Notes: a model not told the origin generated them from the letters alone. A DNA stretch of 45,810 nt from an uncultured Lachnospiraceae bacterium (GCA_934292725.1 CAKQXY010000028.1:1-45810); one strand, 5' to 3'; counted from the stretch's first letter, positions 32,245 to 39,938 are shown. Program-made: numbers and translations.

Positions 32245-33660
32245 ATGAAAAAACTGACTGCAGGCTTCTGCGCAATCGCATTGGCTGCTGTTCCAACCGC
32301 ACAGGCTATGGCTGCCCCGAGTATCGGAACATCTGGCCCAAAGGATCCGGTAGTGGAAGAGGGTACACTTGACCTGAAGGATGGCGCAAAGCTCGTTATT
32401 AAGGAAGTTACCCCAGATCTGTATGAGGATAATGAGGTAGCAGATGTTGTCAAGAATTTCAATGATGAAGAGAAGCTGACTTCTGTTCTGGAGGTAAACA
32501 ACAGCGTACAGCTGAAGATTTCAGGCGTACAGGCAGACGCACCGGATTTAGCAGAGGGAGAGACCATTGTTGTTAAAGATCAGGGCCGCGTTGAGTATGA
32601 GAATAAAGATGTTGAGACTGCTGTAAAGGCATTCAACGAGAAGTTTGGTACATTTGAGATTCACATTAGCAAAGATGGCGAAGAGAAGACATACGTATCT
32701 ACAGCTAAGTCACTTGCTGATTTTGTAAAGGACTTAAAGGAAGCACTGGCAGATGCAGGTGTAGAGTCTGAGACAGAAGCTGAGTCTGAGAGTGAAGTTG
32801 AGACAGAAACAGAAACTGAGACAGAGGCAGTAAGCGAAGCAGAGAGTGAAAGCGAAACTGAAGCAGTAAGCGAAGCTGAGACTGACGCAGAAGATGCAGA
32901 GGAAGAGACTGCTGTAACAAACAAGGGTACCGAGATCAACTTAAATGATTACAAGGCAATGTTTGCAATGGCAGATATGCTTGTTGATGATTCTAAGGCA
33001 CTTCAGATCAAGGAGACTGGTGAGTTTAAGCTGACTATGACCATTGATGCACTGAAGGATATGAATGCAGAAGATCTTTTATTTGTTACCACAAATCCAG
33101 ATGACGGAACCATTTCCTTTATCGAGCCGGATGAGTTTGACGCTGAGACTGGAACAATCACTGGTACATTCAACCATGTAGGACCATTCACAATCGCTAC
33201 AAAGGGTGAGTTTGAGGTACAGCCGCAGGTTACAAATAAGGACAACGTAATTCTGCCGCAGCAGTACGAGGCACTTACTTCCTTTGTTGATCTTGCAATC
33301 GAGGATCTGGATGCTATTTCTTACGATATGGATGGACACGTACAGGTTAAGTTTACTTGTGAGCTGACTGTTGGTATGGACGAGGAAGACCTTGCTCTTA
33401 TGACCATCGATCAGGAGACCAAGGAAATGAAGTATCTTGAGCTGGATAAGTTCGACGAGAAGACTGGTGAGATCACTGTTACCTTCGAGAACCTTGGACC
33501 GTTTGTTGTTATGACAAAGGTTATCCCGGATGAGGATATCACTGTTGTAGACGAGGAAGAGGAAACTTCTGAGGAGGCTACCGAGGCTGAGACATCTGAG
33601 GCTGCAACTGAGGAAGCAACCGAAGAAGAGACATCCGCAGCAGCTGAGGAGAGCAAATAA
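32245..33660 (+). CDS. Secreted acidic repeat protein of unknown function
   Basis: The 471 residues start with a signal peptide (KKLTAGFCAIALAAVPTAQAMA, cleavage near residue 24; read as two parts around the hydrophobic core). A first domain runs to about residue 170. A Glu/Ser/Thr/Val-rich stalk follows (about 172-222), then two related domains. The first contains GEFKLTMTIDALKDMNAED and ends FNHVGPFTIATK. The second contains VQVKFTCELTVGMDEED and ends FENLGPFVVMTK. The C-terminus is again Glu/Thr/Ala-rich. There is no LPxTG or lipobox, so the protein should be released or held by charge. GGAAGGAG precedes the ATG. Family not recognised. Confidence 0.78.
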   Translation: MKKLTAGFCAIALAAVPTAQAMAAPSIGTSGPKDPVVEEGTLDLKDGAKLVIKEVTPDLYEDNEVADVVKNFNDEEKLTSVLEVNNSVQLKISGVQADAPDLAEGETIVVKDQGRVEYENKDVETAVKAFNEKFGTFEIHISKDGEEKTYVSTAKSLADFVKDLKEALADAGVESETEAESESEVETETETETEAVSEAESESETEAVSEAETDAEDAEEETAVTNKGTEINLNDYKAMFAMADMLVDDSKALQIKETGEFKLTMTIDALKDMNAEDLLFVTTNPDDGTISFIEPDEFDAETGTITGTFNHVGPFTIATKGEFEVQPQVTNKDNVILPQQYEALTSFVDLAIEDLDAISYDMDGHVQVKFTCELTVGMDEEDLALMTIDQETKEMKYLELDKFDEKTGEITVTFENLGPFVVMTKVIPDEDITVVDEEEETSEEATEAETSEAATEEATEEETSAAAEESK

Positions 33661-33684
33661 TTTGACTGACAAAGGAGTTTTGTG

Positions 33685-34419
33685 ATGGCAGGCAACAGAC
33701 GACGTAAGCAGGATAATTCAGGTGTGCATGCGTTTTTGTATGTACTGGTTGTACTGGTACTGCTTTGCGGTATGGGCTACCTGTTTTACTACTCCCGTTC
33801 ACAGGCAAATGAACGTCAGGAGTACATAAGAGAGTTAGAAAGTAAGGAAGCGGCAACGAAGGATGTGGTGCAGGTAACTGTGCCAGAGGAGCCAGAGAGC
33901 GAGACAATAAGCGAGGCAGAAAGCAGTACTCCAGAGGCTCAGACAGAAACTCAGACTGAAACTCAGGAAGAAACTCAGACCGAAGTTGAATCTGAATCTG
34001 AGACTGAAAGTCTGCTAGAAAGCGAGTCAGAGACTGCGAGCGAGACAGAGTCAGCTAAAAGTACAGATGCAGATTTATTTTCTGCAGAGAACCCACGGAT
34101 TATTGTGTTAAATGGAACCGGGAAAGCTGGCGTTGCTGCTTACTGGAAGCGTTTCCTTCAGGGAAAGGGCTTCACAAACGTTGTAATGGCAGATTATAAG
34201 GGAGAGATTAGTGATCACACTGTTGTCTACGTGACAGCAGGTGGAAATGCACCGGAAGGTGTATATGATCTTTTCCCAAATGCGGAGTACCGCGAGGAAG
34301 GACTTGATAGTGCCGACCCTAATGCCGATACAAACGTGAAGATACCAGACAGCCAGAAGAAATTTGATTTCTATGATGTGTGGATTTTAGTCGGAAAAGA
34401 CGACGCACTGCATGATTAA
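33685..34419 (+). CDS. Membrane-anchored LytR_C-domain protein
   Basis: A 244-residue protein with a basic start, one membrane helix (about residues 14-36, AFLYVLVVLVLLCGMGYLFYY), a Glu/Thr/Ser-rich extracellular stalk (about 62-130) and a LytR_C domain (from IIVLNGTGKAGVAAYWKRFL to the end). LytR_C usually sits at the C-terminus of LCP proteins. Here it is on its own membrane anchor next to an LCP protein that lacks it, so the two may work as a split LCP. The ATG at 33685 is 7 bases from AAAGGAG; a GTG lies one codon earlier. The last bases belong to an 84-bp segment repeated at 39684. Confidence 0.87.
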   Translation: MAGNRRRKQDNSGVHAFLYVLVVLVLLCGMGYLFYYSRSQANERQEYIRELESKEAATKDVVQVTVPEEPESETISEAESSTPEAQTETQTETQEETQTEVESESETESLLESESETASETESAKSTDADLFSAENPRIIVLNGTGKAGVAAYWKRFLQGKGFTNVVMADYKGEISDHTVVYVTAGGNAPEGVYDLFPNAEYREEGLDSADPNADTNVKIPDSQKKFDFYDVWILVGKDDALHD

Positions 34420-34476
34420 GACAAGATAAGAGAAAGACCGCAGAAGCTGTGTGAAAGCATGGTGGACGCGGTCTTT
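34393..34476 (+). repeat. Left 84-bp direct repeat of the defence cassette
   Basis: These 84 bp cover the last codons of the LytR_C gene (VGKDDALHD) and its terminator. They recur at 39684-39767 with one mismatch (AGATAAGAG against AGATAAAAG). Confidence 0.95.
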
Positions 34477-34478
34477 TT
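34436..34478 (+). terminator. Terminator of the polysaccharide operon, first copy
   Basis: GACCGC pairs with GCGGTC around an inner AAGC/GCAT-like stem and is followed by TTTTT. The same terminator occurs at 39727. Confidence 0.85.
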
Positions 34479-34540
34479 GTTTATAGATAGCTAGATGAAA
34501 TAAATTGAGAATAAAATTGAGAAAAAAACGTAATAATATA

Positions 34541-34569
34541 TTGAAAAACTTAAAAATATGCTTTATCAT
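34541..34569 (+). promoter_or_regulatory. Promoter of the AAA ATPase-RloB pair
   Basis: -35 TTGAAA (34541-34546), 17-bp spacer, -10 TATCAT (34564-34569), 31 bp ahead of the start codon, in AT-rich DNA. Confidence 0.6.
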
Positions 34570-34600
34570 ACAATTAAAAGTGGTAAAGGAGGAAAATGAA

Positions 34601-35902
34601 ATGTTATTACGTTTTAAAGTAAAAAACTATCGGTCACTAAGAGATGAAGTAGTACTTGATATGGAAGCAGCAGGACTAGGAGACCATAAAGAATGTTTGA
34701 TGAAATATAAAGGAAATGAATATCTTCCAGTTGTTTCAATTAATGGTAAAAATGGCGGGGGAAAAAGTAATGTAATTCGTGCTATGTGGCTAGCAACGCA
34801 GTTTATTAAAAATGCGCAGCGCACTCAGCATGAATCAGCAGAAGTTCCAGTTCGACCATTTGAATTAAACAATTATTCAAGAAATGAGCCAACATCTTTT
34901 GAGTTTGAATATGAGTATGAAGGTATCGAGTATTGCTACGGATTTTCAGCAACGAGAAAATGTATTTGTGAAGAACATTTATATTGGGCTCCGAAAGGGC
35001 AGAGAGCTGTGGTTTTTAACAGAAAGTATCAGGACTTTTCTTTTCCAATAAACACAGAAAAAAAGATAAAAGAGTTGATAAGCAGAGCAGTGGCGCCAAA
35101 TCAACTGTTTTTTTCAATGTCCTGTACAATGAATTATGAACCTTGTATTAGGGCAATGAAGTGGTTTAGAACAAAACTTTTCTTTTCAAGAGATTACTCT
35201 GATCTTGGTAAGAATTTATTAGATTATAGTGACGATTCTGAAATGTTGAAGTCAATAGTTTCAATTGCAAAGGTGGCAGATCTTGGCATTTCAGATATGA
35301 AGTTTGAAATTAATAATAAAATCTTTACAAGCCTAGAAGAATTGCCAGAAGATATACCTTTTGAAAGTAAGCAACAAATAGAGAAAGCACTGGCTCAATT
35401 TAAAGAAAGTCTATCTGGAGACGCAGATAATGTGGATGGTGCAATTCAGTATAATGAATTGAAGGCAACATCATTTCATGTTGGAGTAGATTCCGAACAA
35501 AACAAAAGAGAATATCCGTTAAGTTTATCGGATGAGTCGGATGGTACCATTCGACTTATGGCAAGAGCTACGGCAATGGAAGCTGCAATTAAGAATGGTG
35601 GAGTTTTGATTATTGATGAAATTGAAGATCGATTACATCCAATGCTTGTGGAGTATATTATTAAAAGATTTCAATATAAAAATACTACGAATGCACAATT
35701 GATTTTTACAACACACAGCATAGACATTATGAATCGTGAGATGCTTAGAAGAGATCAATATTATTTGGTTGATAAAAATGGGGAAACTGGAGTTTCAGAG
35801 CTTTATTCGGTATCTGATTTTTCTGTTAGAAACGATGAAAAAGTTGGAAAAGCCTATCTACTTGGTAAATATGGTGCTGTTCCTTATATTCGAGAAGAAT
35901 AG
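34601..35902 (+). CDS. AAA ATPase (RloA/AbiL-type), defence protein
   Basis: A 433-residue SMC/ABC-like ATPase of the kind found with RloB or TOPRIM partners in abortive-infection systems. Visible are the N-terminal FKVKNYRSLRDEVVLDM, Walker A in NGKNGGGKSNVIRAM, the signature-like LSDESDGTIRLM, Walker B with catalytic Glu in VLIIDEIEDRLHP, and a switch His in FTTHS. The end YLLGKYGAVPYIREE is also found in the second ATPase at 36740. AAAGGAGG is 8 bases before the ATG. The DNA is clearly richer in A and T than the genes on either side of the cassette. The exact system name is an inference. Confidence 0.85.
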   Translation: MLLRFKVKNYRSLRDEVVLDMEAAGLGDHKECLMKYKGNEYLPVVSINGKNGGGKSNVIRAMWLATQFIKNAQRTQHESAEVPVRPFELNNYSRNEPTSFEFEYEYEGIEYCYGFSATRKCICEEHLYWAPKGQRAVVFNRKYQDFSFPINTEKKIKELISRAVAPNQLFFSMSCTMNYEPCIRAMKWFRTKLFFSRDYSDLGKNLLDYSDDSEMLKSIVSIAKVADLGISDMKFEINNKIFTSLEELPEDIPFESKQQIEKALAQFKESLSGDADNVDGAIQYNELKATSFHVGVDSEQNKREYPLSLSDESDGTIRLMARATAMEAAIKNGGVLIIDEIEDRLHPMLVEYIIKRFQYKNTTNAQLIFTTHSIDIMNREMLRRDQYYLVDKNGETGVSELYSVSDFSVRNDEKVGKAYLLGKYGAVPYIREE

Positions 35903-35936
35903 GAAAAAGAACGAAGAGAGGAGCAGATAAATAGGT

Positions 35937-36596
35937 ATGGCTAGAAAAAGTAAAAATAAATCCAGAAATCCTTATATTATCGTATTTTGGGAGGGCGAAA
36001 GCGAAGAACAGTATTTCAAATTTTTAAAGGATCGGTTTCACGAGAAGGCAAATTTAAATGTTCATAATAAAAAAGGATTGTTTACGATGGCTGAAAAGGC
36101 ATTTAGCAGCAAAGGCGTTTATTGTGATGATGCATCTGATGTTGATGAAATATGGATTATATTTGACACAGAAGTAGACTTGAGACCAAGCTGGGATAAA
36201 AATTGGGATATTGTTAAAAAGCTTAGAAAAAAGTGTAAAAATGCAACGGTAAATCTATATATGACTAAGGGCTGTATTGAGTATTACTTCCTTTTGCACT
36301 ATGAAAAGACGCAGCCATTAATTGTCTCAGTGAAAGATAAAGAAAAGGTTCTGAAATTGTTATCCACAAAATATTGTCCGGGATATGAAAAGGGGGACAA
36401 GGACACAACGTGGGAAATTGCAGAGCATTATGAGACAGCAGTTGAAAATGGCGAGTGGAGTTTGAAACGAATAGCGGATGAGTTAGAAGGAACAGCAGAT
36501 GAAAATGAACGGATAAGAAGGTTGTATTTTACGGATAGTACATTTACAAATGTACATGAGGCGGTTAAACATTTAATGGAGATGAGTAGAAGCTAA
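35937..36596 (+). CDS. RloB-like protein (TOPRIM-type nuclease candidate)
   Basis: A 219-residue protein paired with the ATPase 34 bp upstream. RloB family marks are the acidic FWEGESEEQYFKFL near the N-terminus (residues about 17-30), DEIWIIFDTEVD with acidic residues typical of a TOPRIM-like centre, and CIEYYFLLHYE, matching the FELWLLLH-type motif of RloB. In known pairs the ATPase senses infection and the partner acts as toxin; here that is an inference from the pair. A basic N-terminus (MARKSKNKSRN) may bind nucleic acid. GAGAGGAG precedes the ATG at 35937. Confidence 0.83.
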   Translation: MARKSKNKSRNPYIIVFWEGESEEQYFKFLKDRFHEKANLNVHNKKGLFTMAEKAFSSKGVYCDDASDVDEIWIIFDTEVDLRPSWDKNWDIVKKLRKKCKNATVNLYMTKGCIEYYFLLHYEKTQPLIVSVKDKEKVLKLLSTKYCPGYEKGDKDTTWEIAEHYETAVENGEWSLKRIADELEGTADENERIRRLYFTDSTFTNVHEAVKHLMEMSRS

Positions 36597-36659
36597 GATA
36601 GAAAAGGCAAAAGCGTTGGAAGTGTGGAAAGATAGCGAACAGTTGCTTATCTTATTCAT

Positions 36660-36691
36660 AGAAGAGAGCTAATAAAAGGTAGCTCTCTTCT
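36660..36691. terminator. Hairpin between the converging defence genes
   Basis: The arms AGAAGAGAGCT and AGCTCTCTTCT are perfect over 11 bp with a 10-base loop. The T run is weak on both sides, so termination efficiency is uncertain. Confidence 0.55.
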
Positions 36692-36739
36692 GTGTTGCAT
36701 GTTAATTTAGTTATAATTTATGTAATCACGTATAGTCTT

Positions 36740-38095
36740 TTAAGGTTCTTCAAAAAAGAATGGCACTGCACCGTATTTACCTAACAAATATTCTTTATCA
36801 ATTTTTTTATCATATCTTTCTTTGTAATCAGTTAAAGAATAAATTTTTGAACTATGATTATCTAAACGTTGAATGAACCAAATTTCATCTTGACGAACTA
36901 AATCTAAATCTAATAAATTAGAATCATGCGTTGTTGCGATTATTTGACAATCAGAACCTTCTGTGAAAGTGTAAAATAATTCTAAAAATTTTCTGATGAG
37001 ATTTGGATGAAGGCTTCTGTCAATCTCATCTATGAAAATGGCTCTATTGTTCTTGTGTTCATAAAATAGCGGAATTAAATCAAATAACCGTTGCGTTCCG
37101 TCGGATTCGTCTGAATATTCAAATAATTCAGACGAATTACCATGATTTTGCATTAATTTTGTTGCTACAATATTACCCTCATCATCCTTTTTTAAAGAGT
37201 ATATGTGATTATTCATTTTAAACATAACTGAATCGCTTTTAATATCATTGGAAATTCTAATTTTTAATTTTTCTGCCTCTTCTTTTGGAATACCTTCAAA
37301 AATTTTATCGAAATTCATGTCTCCCTGTTTTGCTTCAATAGATTCTATACCTGTATCAAAATATTTCAATATATCTGAAAAAAACCTTCTTATGCTTTCT
37401 TTTTCAACTAATTGATTTAGGCCACCATACTGACTAGTGGGAAACAAGATAATTATATTCTGAAACCATTGATAAATATCTATGATTTCCCTGAGTATGC
37501 CTGATTTTTCATTGCTTCTCTCTGCAACATCACTTAAAATACTTTTTTTCTTCATGGTAGGTGAAACATTTTTTCCAAAGACATCTAAAAATATTTCCCA
37601 TTTTATTCTTTCTAATTCATTTTTGAATTTTACGTTGCTAGAGGTAAAATTGATTCCATTTTTATCAATATCTCTATTAAAGATACAAGTTTCTGTGCCA
37701 TTTTTCTCTTGGCGTATTAAGCGTTCTGAGGTGAATTCTTTTGTTATATATGAAATCGTAATTCTATAAGAATATTCTTTATTCGAGTTTGTAATTAGTT
37801 TATATTCAAATATACCTGGCTGCTTATAGTTATCTTTGCTAATCCTAAAATATTTTCTATCTAAATTTACTTCTTCAAGACCATCCAGAATGATATTTCT
37901 TGAGAAATCAATTGCTTTAATAAAATTGCTTTTACCACCTGCATTGGCTCCATAAATAAGCCCTGTTTTTAAAATCTTTTTACCATTTCCATTTAATATA
38001 TGTTCTTTATGTCTAGCAACTTTTGATCCTATCATGGACATAGTTTGTGAATCCTTGAAAGACAAAAAATTACCTACAGAAAATTCTATAAACAT
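36740..38095 (-). CDS. Second AAA ATPase of the cassette (AAA_15/21-like)
   Basis: A 451-residue ATPase of the same broad class, read towards the RloB gene. It has FSVGNFLSFKDSQTMSMIG at the N-terminus, Walker A in YGANAGGKSNFIKAI, the signature-like YSDESDGTQRLFDL, Walker B in RAIFIDEIDRSLHP, and TTHDS. Its end YLLGKYGAVPFFFEE resembles that of the first ATPase. It has its own strong promoter and no RloB or TOPRIM partner beside it, so it may act alone, as do single-gene abortive-infection ATPases, or use a distant partner. Confidence 0.83.
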   Translation of the reverse strand: MFIEFSVGNFLSFKDSQTMSMIGSKVARHKEHILNGNGKKILKTGLIYGANAGGKSNFIKAIDFSRNIILDGLEEVNLDRKYFRISKDNYKQPGIFEYKLITNSNKEYSYRITISYITKEFTSERLIRQEKNGTETCIFNRDIDKNGINFTSSNVKFKNELERIKWEIFLDVFGKNVSPTMKKKSILSDVAERSNEKSGILREIIDIYQWFQNIIILFPTSQYGGLNQLVEKESIRRFFSDILKYFDTGIESIEAKQGDMNFDKIFEGIPKEEAEKLKIRISNDIKSDSVMFKMNNHIYSLKKDDEGNIVATKLMQNHGNSSELFEYSDESDGTQRLFDLIPLFYEHKNNRAIFIDEIDRSLHPNLIRKFLELFYTFTEGSDCQIIATTHDSNLLDLDLVRQDEIWFIQRLDNHSSKIYSLTDYKERYDKKIDKEYLLGKYGAVPFFFEEP

Positions 38096-38131
38096 ATTTG
38101 TATTTCCATTCCTTTCCGTTGTTATAATTAT

Positions 38132-38160
38132 AATATAAGGGAATTATTCTCGTATGTCAA
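38132..38160 (-). promoter_or_regulatory. Promoter of the second AAA ATPase
   Basis: Read on the minus strand: -35 TTGACA (38160-38155), 17-bp spacer, -10 TATATT (38137-38132). It lies 37 bp ahead of the start codon. Confidence 0.75.
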
Positions 38161-38223
38161 TTGCTTTTTGAAAAATAGACCTGTGTTTTACAAAGGATTA
38201 TGTGATTTTTTCTCGTATTTATA

Positions 38224-38252
38224 TTGACTTTATTTCCAGTTTGTGCTATGCT
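38224..38252 (+). promoter_or_regulatory. Sigma-A promoter of the DUF2188 gene
   Basis: -35 TTGACT (38224-38229), 17-bp spacer, -10 TATGCT (38247-38252). The predicted start of transcription is a few bases before the CIRCE-like operator. Confidence 0.75.
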
Positions 38253-38264
38253 GTTAATACAGGA

Positions 38265-38291
38265 TTGGCACTCTATAATAATGAGTGCTGA
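38265..38291. promoter_or_regulatory. CIRCE-like HrcA operator
   Basis: The site reads TTGGCACTC, nine bases, then GAGTGCTGA. The CIRCE consensus is TTAGCACTC-N9-GAGTGCTAA, so both arms match at eight of nine positions and the spacing is exact. It lies just after the -10 box, where HrcA sites usually stand at heat-shock genes. This places a non-chaperone gene under likely HrcA control. Confidence 0.8.
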
Positions 38292-38468
38292 TAATTAAAA
38301 GGTAAAAAAAAGATGGTACTAAGACCACCTTTCATTCTGAGTCTGCAATATGCAAATTCAACATAAGCACTTGAATCATAACATATATCAGCAGATAATT
38401 CAACAGAAATGTGCGAATTTTTATGGCATTTTACCTTTCCGAGTTTTTAGAAAGGACTGAAACGAACT
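38292..38468 (+). other. Long 5' leader of the DUF2188 gene
   Basis: About 180 nt lie between the operator and the start codon. AAAAGGTAAAA (from about 38298) can pair with TTTTACCTTT (about 38428-38437), which would close a large domain just before the ribosome binding site. I see no match to a known riboswitch; a temperature-sensitive leader is conceivable. Confidence 0.4.
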
Positions 38469-38696
38469 ATGGCAAATCAGCATGTAACACCTCATGGTGG
38501 ACAATGGCAAGTAAAGCGTGAAAATGCAGCCCGTGCCACTAAAACATTTGGTACTCAAAAGGAAGCAATTGTATATGGCAGAAATATTGCAATGCATCAG
38601 GAATCAGAATTAGTCATTCATGATCGTCATGGTCGCATTCGCGATAAGGACAGCTATGGAAATGATCCGTGTCCGCCTAGAGATACTCGATTTTAA
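38469..38696 (+). CDS. DUF2188 small protein
   Basis: A 75-residue protein that matches DUF2188 in plan: HVTPHGGQWQVKRENA, ATKTFGTQKEAIVYGRNIA, and SELVIHDRHGRIRDKDSYGNDP. This small basic family is widespread in bacteria with no known function; the Trp-Val-Lys and Gly-Arg-Ile motifs suggest a double-repeat beta fold. AGAAAGGA precedes the ATG. Its promoter carries a CIRCE-like site, so heat or misfolding stress should induce it. It ends on a 15-bp perfect hairpin and is followed by an unknown gene. Confidence 0.85.
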   Translation: MANQHVTPHGGQWQVKRENAARATKTFGTQKEAIVYGRNIAMHQESELVIHDRHGRIRDKDSYGNDPCPPRDTRF

Positions 38697-38734
38697 TGAA
38701 ACAGTAGGGGCTGTGAAAAGCCCCTACTGTTTCA
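38697..38734 (+). terminator. Strong hairpin after DUF2188
   Basis: TGAAACAGTAGGGGC and GCCCCTACTGTTTCA are perfect 15-bp arms with an 8-base loop, starting right at the stop codon. No T run follows beyond TTTC, so it may stabilise the message or attenuate. Confidence 0.65.
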
Positions 38735-38805
38735 GATGATAAGTACTGAATAACACTGGAGTCATGCAAGGCAGACTCCTTGTAATTTAAGAGGAGAACT
38801 AATAT

Positions 38806-39504
38806 ATGTATATATATAAAGAATTAAGTTTTTGTGGAGATAAAACAGAGTTAGATAGATTAGCAAAAGATATTTATAACGTGTTTCCTAAAGGGTGGAT
38901 TAAACCTCAAGGTAACTCAATGCTGAGAGATTATATTTGTGCTGATTATGTTGGGGAGCAAGCTCCGCATGCACGAGTTGCAATTTATTATGGTAGAGAT
39001 ACTTGGCGTGAAGGTTATATGAAGGTTTGTAATATTGTTCCGTTGGAAAAAAATGAGTTAACAATTAAGGAGTATAATAAGCTACTTGATCTGTTTTACA
39101 ACGATATAGCTAGAGTGTATGGTAAAGTGCATGAAAATATAAAAGTTGTTGGTCCGTCATCCGCTCAGTTCAATCCACTTGATTATATTTCTGAAGAAGC
39201 ACTAGAAAAGTTAACCTATTTTTGCAATGCAGCAAATAAGTCTACTGGTTCATCGCATTCTAGTGATGAGGAACGTTGGTTTGATTTTATTTGTCAAACT
39301 GTTGATGACAGAAGAACATTTGATTATGATACCTTGTTTCGGTTTTTACAGGATGAGGAATATTGGGGGAAAAAAGAAGATGAATTTTTGGGCGTAATTG
39401 GGCATTTTGCGTGGAGTGAAGAAAACGCAAAAGAACTTGCACTGGAGTATGAAAATTATGTTAGGCTTCTTCAGCATTATAAAGAGATAAGAAGGGTGGA
39501 ATAA
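38806..39504 (+). CDS. Unknown protein of the defence cassette
   Basis: A 232-residue soluble protein; I do not recognise the family. The N-terminal half (YIYKELSFCGDKTELDRLAKDIYNVFPKGW given in parts: ELSFCGDKTELDRLA and VFPKGWIKPQG) looks like an alpha-beta domain. The C-terminal half is helical and rich in Trp, Phe and acidic residues (DEERWFDFICQTVDD, FLQDEEYWGKKEDEF). GAGGAG precedes the ATG. A small GGAGTC/GACTCC hairpin (38758-38779) lies in front. It sits between DUF2188 and the right end of the cassette, and might be co-regulated with DUF2188 by read-through. It is AT-rich, like its cassette neighbours. Confidence 0.75.
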   Translation: MYIYKELSFCGDKTELDRLAKDIYNVFPKGWIKPQGNSMLRDYICADYVGEQAPHARVAIYYGRDTWREGYMKVCNIVPLEKNELTIKEYNKLLDLFYNDIARVYGKVHENIKVVGPSSAQFNPLDYISEEALEKLTYFCNAANKSTGSSHSSDEERWFDFICQTVDDRRTFDYDTLFRFLQDEEYWGKKEDEFLGVIGHFAWSEENAKELALEYENYVRLLQHYKEIRRVE

Positions 39505-39515
39505 CGTTTTGGTAA

Positions 39516-39710
39516 GTCACTGATAGTACGGTTGTCAAGGACTTGGCATTACTAGCAACAGATCTGGTAGTCGGCTTCCCAAATGCAGAGTACCGTGAAG
39601 GCAGTCTGGAAGAAAGCAAGAACAACATAAAAGCAGCAAATGATCGGACAGAGTATGAGACATATGATATGTGGATCGTAGTTGGAAAAGACGACGCACT
39701 GCATGATTAA
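39516..39710 (+). pseudogene. 3' remnant of a second LytR_C-domain gene
   Basis: An open stretch of 64 codons without a start ends in the same VGKDDALHD as the intact LytR_C protein. It reads VTDSTVVKDLA, then FPNAEYREGSLEESKNNIK, then ETYDMWIVVGKDDALHD. The intact copy has HTVVYVTAGG, FPNAEYREEGLDSADPN and DFYDVWILVGKDDALHD. Body similarity is moderate while the last 84 bp are nearly identical, so it is a remnant of a different allele with a shared end. A stop (TAA at 39513) precedes it. Confidence 0.85.
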
Positions 39711-39767
39711 GACAAGATAAAAGAAAGACCGCAGAAGCTGTGTGAAAGCATGGTGGACGCGGTCTTT
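39684..39767 (+). repeat. Right 84-bp direct repeat of the defence cassette
   Basis: Second copy of the segment at 34393-34476, with a single mismatch in 84 bp. Together they bracket about 5.2 kb. Confidence 0.95.
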
Positions 39768-39768
39768 A
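39727..39768 (+). terminator. Second copy of the operon terminator
   Basis: GACCGC/GCGGTC stem followed by TTTATTCTTATTT. It insulates the cassette from the polysaccharide genes to the right. Confidence 0.8.
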
Positions 39769-39813
39769 TTCTTATTTAAAATTTTTTAAAATGATCAGAA
39801 TAGCATGTCGTGC

Positions 39814-39876
39814 TGCCAGAAGCCTCCCCTGAAAGGGGAGGTGGCTGTGCCGAAGGCGCAGACGTAAGGGTTTCCC
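39814..39876 (+). repeat. GC-rich hairpin pair of interspersed-repeat type
   Basis: CCTCCCCT/AGGGGAGG with a GAA loop (39823-39841) is followed by TGTGCC/GGCGCA with a GAA loop (39846-39860) and TAAGGGTTTCCCCC. The form resembles short palindromic repeats scattered in many clostridial genomes. It has a composition quite unlike the AT-rich flanks. No gene is associated. Confidence 0.5.
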
Positions 39877-39938
39877 CCACTAGTGACAATGACTGACACC
39901 AAACAGTAAAAAAAGTTTACTTTTGACAAATATGGCAC

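Noticed and set aside
32661..32939. Ser/Val-rich minus-strand frame opposite the acidic stalk
   Set aside because: It is the antisense of Glu/Ser/Thr codon repeats, a known artefact of low-complexity coding DNA.
32245..33660. Sortase-anchored surface protein
   Set aside because: There is no LPxTG-like motif, hydrophobic tail or basic end at the C-terminus.
34477..39683. Integrative element or prophage remnant
   Set aside because: No integrase, transposase, recombinase, relaxase or phage structural gene is seen, and the direct repeat is longer than usual att cores.
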